Of a DNA stretch of 7,796 bases, positions 5,248 to 7,796 are shown piece after piece (position 1 is the first letter of the stretch; each line of letters opens with the position of its first letter). Made by a program: the position numbers and the translations under genes. The notes beneath the pieces were generated by a model. It did not search any database, had not been told where the DNA came from, and worked only from the letters and a program-made list of their open reading frames with translations. Source of the DNA: Spirochaetaceae bacterium (GTDB taxonomy: Bacteria; Spirochaetota; Spirochaetia; Treponematales; Breznakiellaceae); assembly GCA_031265535.1 (NCBI GenBank), contig JAISCO010000060.1, positions 1-7,796 on the forward strand, read 5' to 3'.

Positions 5248-6027
5248 TCATCTTAGTGGAGAATACACAGTTCCGGAATCCCAAAGCCCCTCCCGCTTTT
5301 CGCCGTTTATACTGGGAATATCCATTATCATACCCGGTTCAATAAGGTTTGGATTATCAGGATTGGGCAATTTCTTCCTATTCGCTTGATACAGTATAGG
5401 CCAGCGGCGCGGGTCGCCGTAAGCCCATGAACGTCCGGCAATGTTCCAAAAACAATCCCCGTATGTATCCCACGGACGCACAATATACCGGGAAGGAAGC
5501 GGCGTTTCGTTAGCCGTTTTCTCATTTTCCTGAGCGGCGGCTAAATTTTCAGGCGGCGCGGCTACCACAGCCAATACCGCGATAACTTTATCGGCATTGT
5601 TGATAGCATCGTCCCATTTTTTAGCGTCCTGCGCTATTAGACCAAGATTGTAGTATGTTTTCGCGTCATAAAATTCTGCCGGAAAGTATCGCTTTGCCTC
5701 GGACATATCCGCCCACGCCAATCGTTGTAACGCATTGTCCATTTTATTATTGGCCACATATACTTTTAATTGCTGTTTAACGTATATATCCGACGCGGAC
5801 GCCGCCTTTATTGCGTCAACAGCGTATTTCGCGGCTTTATCATAATCGCCGCCGGCAAATAATTGATCCGCGAGCTTTTGCAGACGCAGGCTTTCATCCA
5901 AATATTTGTTTTTAAGAATACTATTTAAGGCGGCGTCAGGATAATCCGTTATAGCCGCGAAAGCAAAAAAGCATATCTGAATTAAAACCGCCGACAGAAT
6001 TAGACGCTTTAAGTTAATATTTTTCAT
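5248..6027 (-). CDS. Secreted protein with TPR-like region and C-terminal LysM domain
   Basis: A 259-residue exported protein. Residues 1-25 form a signal peptide: basic start MKNINLKR, hydrophobic core, and AFA-A near the likely cleavage site. Residues 45-150 are helical, with TPR-like stretches such as LADQLFAGGDYDKAAKYAVD and YYNLGLIAQDAKKWDDAI. After an Ala/Glu-rich linker, residues 181-237 make a LysM domain. It begins YIVRPWDTYGDCFWNIAGR, continues through DPRRWPILYQANRKKL, and ends LIEPGMIMDIP. LysM binds N-acetylglucosamine-containing glycans, so this protein probably sits on periplasmic peptidoglycan. It starts at ATG 6025-6027, overlapping the stop of the lipoprotein gene by four bases (ATGA), with GGAG (6035-6038) seven bases upstream. 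The pair is therefore probably translationally coupled. No catalytic domain is visible. Confidence 0.88.
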   Translation of the reverse strand: MKNINLKRLILSAVLIQICFFAFAAITDYPDAALNSILKNKYLDESLRLQKLADQLFAGGDYDKAAKYAVDAIKAASASDIYVKQQLKVYVANNKMDNALQRLAWADMSEAKRYFPAEFYDAKTYYNLGLIAQDAKKWDDAINNADKVIAVLAVVAAPPENLAAAQENEKTANETPLPSRYIVRPWDTYGDCFWNIAGRSWAYGDPRRWPILYQANRKKLPNPDNPNLIEPGMIMDIPSINGEKREGLWDSGTVYSPLR

Positions 6028-6836
6028 AAAATTTCTCCGTTTCCAGTTGAGGAATTTTCAATAAATTTTACCGCGTCCTCAGCTATTTTTTCACTTTCCG
6101 CTATTTTCTGTTCAGCGTTTTTGAGTGCAAATTCCGCTTTTTCTTTTTTTTCGGCGGCAATTTTTATAGCTTCGTCAAAGACCGGCGCGGCTTCTTCGTA
6201 AAAACCAATAGCGGCAGTATAATCTTTGCCGCGTAATGCGGCGTCTCCTTTGTTATGCAGTTCAGCGGCAAGGTTATATCTATCTTTTACCGCTATGTCG
6301 GCTTTTAGTTTAAGCGCCTGCTGTTGGGCATTGTCGGATTTAACGCGCTGCGCGTCCGCCCTCGACAGCCACGCGCTGTCTATAATCGCGGTAAACCCTT
6401 CAAGAGCCATACGCGCGTTCACTAAGGAATTTTCTCCCACCGCGTCAATCCCCGCCTCATAGTCTTCAACCGCGAGGTTTAAGGCATTGTCCGCAACGCC
6501 AAAAGCCTGGGAATTCTCTTCATAAAACCCGTCATCTATTAGTTCCTGACGCTTTATCTGCGCCATAGCCAGTATATTGCCCAGTTCGTCATATATTTCT
6601 TGGCGCCTTATCAAACCGGAATCCACTTCAACTTCCACAGGCGCTGTTTCAGGAACAATTACCTCGGCAATAGGCGCGGTTTCAACAGGCTCCGGAGTTT
6701 CCTCCACGACTTCTTCAACGACAGCAATTTCCACTTCCGGCTGAGGCGCCTCTTTGGGAGCGCTTTTACATGAAAAAAACAAAGCTGAAACAATTAAAAA
6801 CGCCAAGAAAATTCGGTAAACACATAGCTTTTTCAA
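6024..6836 (-). CDS. Probable lipoprotein with Pro/Glu-rich linker and TPR-like region
   Basis: A 270-residue predicted lipoprotein. After a basic start (MKKLCVYR) and a hydrophobic run, LFFSC places the lipidated Cys at 23; such loose lipoboxes are common in spirochaetes. Residues 27-72 are a Pro/Glu/Val-rich spacer that would reach away from the membrane. Residues 75-265 are helical and charged, with a TPR-like unit at about 186-225 (YNLAAELHNKGDAALRGKDY then TAAIGFYEEA) and a final coiled-coil-like helix rich in Ala, Glu and Lys. The start is TTG at 6836, supported by AGGGG (6843-6847) six bases upstream. It overlaps the LysM gene by four bases, so both probably act together at the envelope, perhaps as a scaffold linking membrane and peptidoglycan. 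No enzymatic motif is seen, and whether it sits in the inner or outer membrane cannot be told. Confidence 0.85.
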   Translation of the reverse strand: MKKLCVYRIFLAFLIVSALFFSCKSAPKEAPQPEVEIAVVEEVVEETPEPVETAPIAEVIVPETAPVEVEVDSGLIRRQEIYDELGNILAMAQIKRQELIDDGFYEENSQAFGVADNALNLAVEDYEAGIDAVGENSLVNARMALEGFTAIIDSAWLSRADAQRVKSDNAQQQALKLKADIAVKDRYNLAAELHNKGDAALRGKDYTAAIGFYEEAAPVFDEAIKIAAEKKEKAEFALKNAEQKIAESEKIAEDAVKFIENSSTGNGEIL

Positions 6837-6842
6837 AATATA

Positions 6843-6847
6843 CCCCT
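6843..6847 (-). promoter_or_regulatory. Ribosome-binding site that sets a TTG start for the lipoprotein
   Basis: On the coding strand AGGGG is followed by six bases and then TTG (6834-6836). The TTG start gives a normal lipoprotein signal, MKKLCVYR. The next in-frame Met is past residue 90, far inside the protein, so this site decides the start. Confidence 0.6.
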
Positions 6848-6902
6848 ATTATTTATCACTATCGGAATTCCAAGACTCATTCTTTATGCTTTTATTCGTA
6901 GT

Positions 6903-6969
6903 GGGGACCCCGCCACAAATTTTGCGCACAAACTTGTTTGCCGCAAAATTTGCGCCGCTTGCGGCGGGG
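6903..6969. repeat. Compound inverted repeat (nested hairpins)
   Basis: The core is CAAATTTTGCG (6916-6926) with CGCAAAATTTG (6942-6952), a perfect 11-bp stem capped by CAAAC (6929-6933) and GTTTG (6936-6940). Outside it, CCCCGCC (6908-6914) can pair with GGCGGGG (6963-6969), or the right side can fold as CGCCGC-TT-GCGGCG. GGGGACCCC (6903-6911) is a further small palindrome. No T-run follows on either strand. The layered symmetry resembles a dispersed palindromic (REP/MITE-like) element or a large 3' hairpin of the EIIA transcript. Confidence 0.8.
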
Positions 6970-7142
6970 AGGCTCATGATTTAACTGACGTAAAAGCGCT
7001 TCAATATAACACCCAATAAAACCTGTTTTTAACAGAAACAAGCGCACTTTAGCGTAACTTTACGTGGGAACAAGCGGCTATTTTTACCTTCAAGCTCCTT
7101 AATCAGGGAGTCGGGAAGTTCATTTATCTTTGCGCGGGATGT

Positions 7143-7646
7143 TTATCCTGAAAGTATGCGTAGTATATCGTCCGGGCTGTCCGCTTTAAGCATCTCCGCG
7201 CGTTTTTCCTGACTTTTAAAAAGCAGGCTAACTTCAGCAAGAAATTGAAGATGCGGACCTGTTTTTTCAAGAGGGGAAAGAGTCATGATAAAAATACGGC
7301 ACGGTTCCCCGTCAAGCGCTTCAAAATTAACCGGATTATCGGAGATGCCGATACACGCCATAAGATCGCTTACCGCGCTGGTTTTGCCATGCGGGATAGC
7401 TATACCATGTTTCATGCCGGTTGACATCTTGCCTTCGCGCTCCATGATCGCCGCCAAAGCCGCCGCCTTATCTTTTACTTTGCCCGTAGCCGCCAGCAAA
7501 TCCAGCAATTCGCTGATAATAGCCTGCTTGGTATCACCTTTAAGGTGAAGGCAAATTGAATCCTTTGTTAGAATTGTATTCAAACCCATATATTTAGTTT
7601 CGATATTTTTTCTTTTAATGTCAAGCGCCATTTGCCATGGAGGCAC
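7143..7646 (-). CDS. ptsN: PTS EIIA protein, fructose/nitrogen-regulatory (PtsN-like) type
   Basis: A cytoplasmic phosphotransferase domain that accepts phosphate from HPr or NPr on a histidine. The fold-defining stretch STGMKHGIAIPHGK places the phosphorylated His at 86 (numbering from the GTG start), and PHLQFL provides the second conserved His at 132. MKADSPDD-like and ILRIL motifs close the domain. With no EIIB/EIIC permease in the window, a regulatory PtsN-like role is more likely than sugar uptake. The start is uncertain. GTG 7646 has GGAG (7652-7655) five bases upstream and gives 167 residues. ATG 7631 gives 162. ATG 7589 gives 148 and begins MGLNTILTKDSI, close to where the family alignment normally starts, but it lacks a ribosome-binding site. 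The GGAG lies in sequence resembling the 34-bp repeat near base 1890. Confidence 0.92.
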   Translation of the reverse strand: MPPWQMALDIKRKNIETKYMGLNTILTKDSICLHLKGDTKQAIISELLDLLAATGKVKDKAAALAAIMEREGKMSTGMKHGIAIPHGKTSAVSDLMACIGISDNPVNFEALDGEPCRIFIMTLSPLEKTGPHLQFLAEVSLLFKSQEKRAEMLKADSPDDILRILSG

Positions 7647-7669
7647 ATGCGCTCCGCGCCGGCATACCG

Positions 7670-7713
7670 AAAGCGCCCTTCACTTCGCGCCGTAGGTAAG
7701 ACAAGGGCGCTTT
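7670..7713. repeat. 11-bp inverted repeat upstream of the EIIA gene
   Basis: AAAGCGCCCTT (7670-7680) and AAGGGCGCTTT (7703-7713) are perfect complements around a 22-base loop. The structure ends in TTT on each strand but no longer T-run follows, so it could be a weak bidirectional terminator or part of a dispersed repeat. It lies 24 bases upstream of the GTG start on the coding strand, where it could also affect EIIA translation. Confidence 0.7.
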
Positions 7714-7796
7714 GCATACGCAACTGACAGTATTCCTTCTTCCCACCTGTTACTTTTTACCTTTTCCCTCTTAATTACTCCTTGATAATTGTTAAT

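Larger units (their letters stand above)
6837..7142. other. 306-base intergenic region between the EIIA and lipoprotein genes
   Basis: No recognisable gene. It contains a compound inverted repeat (6903-6969). At its right end, 37 sense codons follow the EIIA stop in the same frame (7032-7142) without any start codon of their own. I see no convincing promoter, although the lipoprotein gene would be expected to have one at about 6850-6900. Confidence 0.6.

Noticed and set aside
7680..7796. Reverse-strand open frame of 38 codons entering from the window edge and stopping at 7680-7682
   Set aside because: It runs through the inverted repeat at 7670-7713 and a purine tract and shows no recognisable family. 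It could be the end of a gene outside the window, but the evidence is too weak to list.

Overview
The window looks like chromosomal DNA of a spirochaete, most likely a Treponema-type organism of moderate G+C content, perhaps a gut-associated one. The reasons are the lptA-lptB order, the single-chain bacterial-type glycyl-tRNA synthetase, a lipoprotein with a loose spirochaetal lipobox (LFFS-C), several TTG start codons and repeat-rich intergenic DNA. The genus is inferred from gene content and sequence style, not from any search.

Left half, + strand. The window opens inside the 3' end of an LptA/OstA-type gene (1-126). Two bases later lptB begins (129-1457), an ABC ATPase carrying an unusual N-terminal extension of about 200 residues that is largely a 13-residue Pro/Gln repeat. 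A 560-base gap follows. It holds a doubtful reverse-strand small ORF, G+C-rich inverted repeats, a perfect 34-bp tandem duplication and a good sigma-70-like promoter for the glycyl-tRNA synthetase gene (2018-3373). Next come a DinB-family putative metal-dependent protein (3446-3985), a strong hairpin, and a small DUF3343 (Se/S carrier-like) protein (4083-4355) that ends in a plausible intrinsic terminator.

Right half, - strand. Transcription converges at about 4356-4378. Reading right to left, the genes are a PTS EIIA protein of the fructose/nitrogen type (7143-7646), a 306-base gap with a large compound hairpin, a TPR-like lipoprotein (6024-6836), a secreted protein with a C-terminal LysM domain (5248-6027), and a J-domain protein with an unrecognised helical C-terminal region (4379-5179). 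The lipoprotein and LysM genes overlap by 4 bases (ATGA), which suggests translational coupling and a shared job at the cell envelope.

Most genes are conserved housekeeping or envelope functions, and I see no clear new multi-gene system. The parts most worth a second look are the repeat-bearing extension of LptB, the coupled lipoprotein/LysM pair followed by a J-protein, the duplicated start region of the J-protein gene, and the families of intergenic inverted and tandem repeats.
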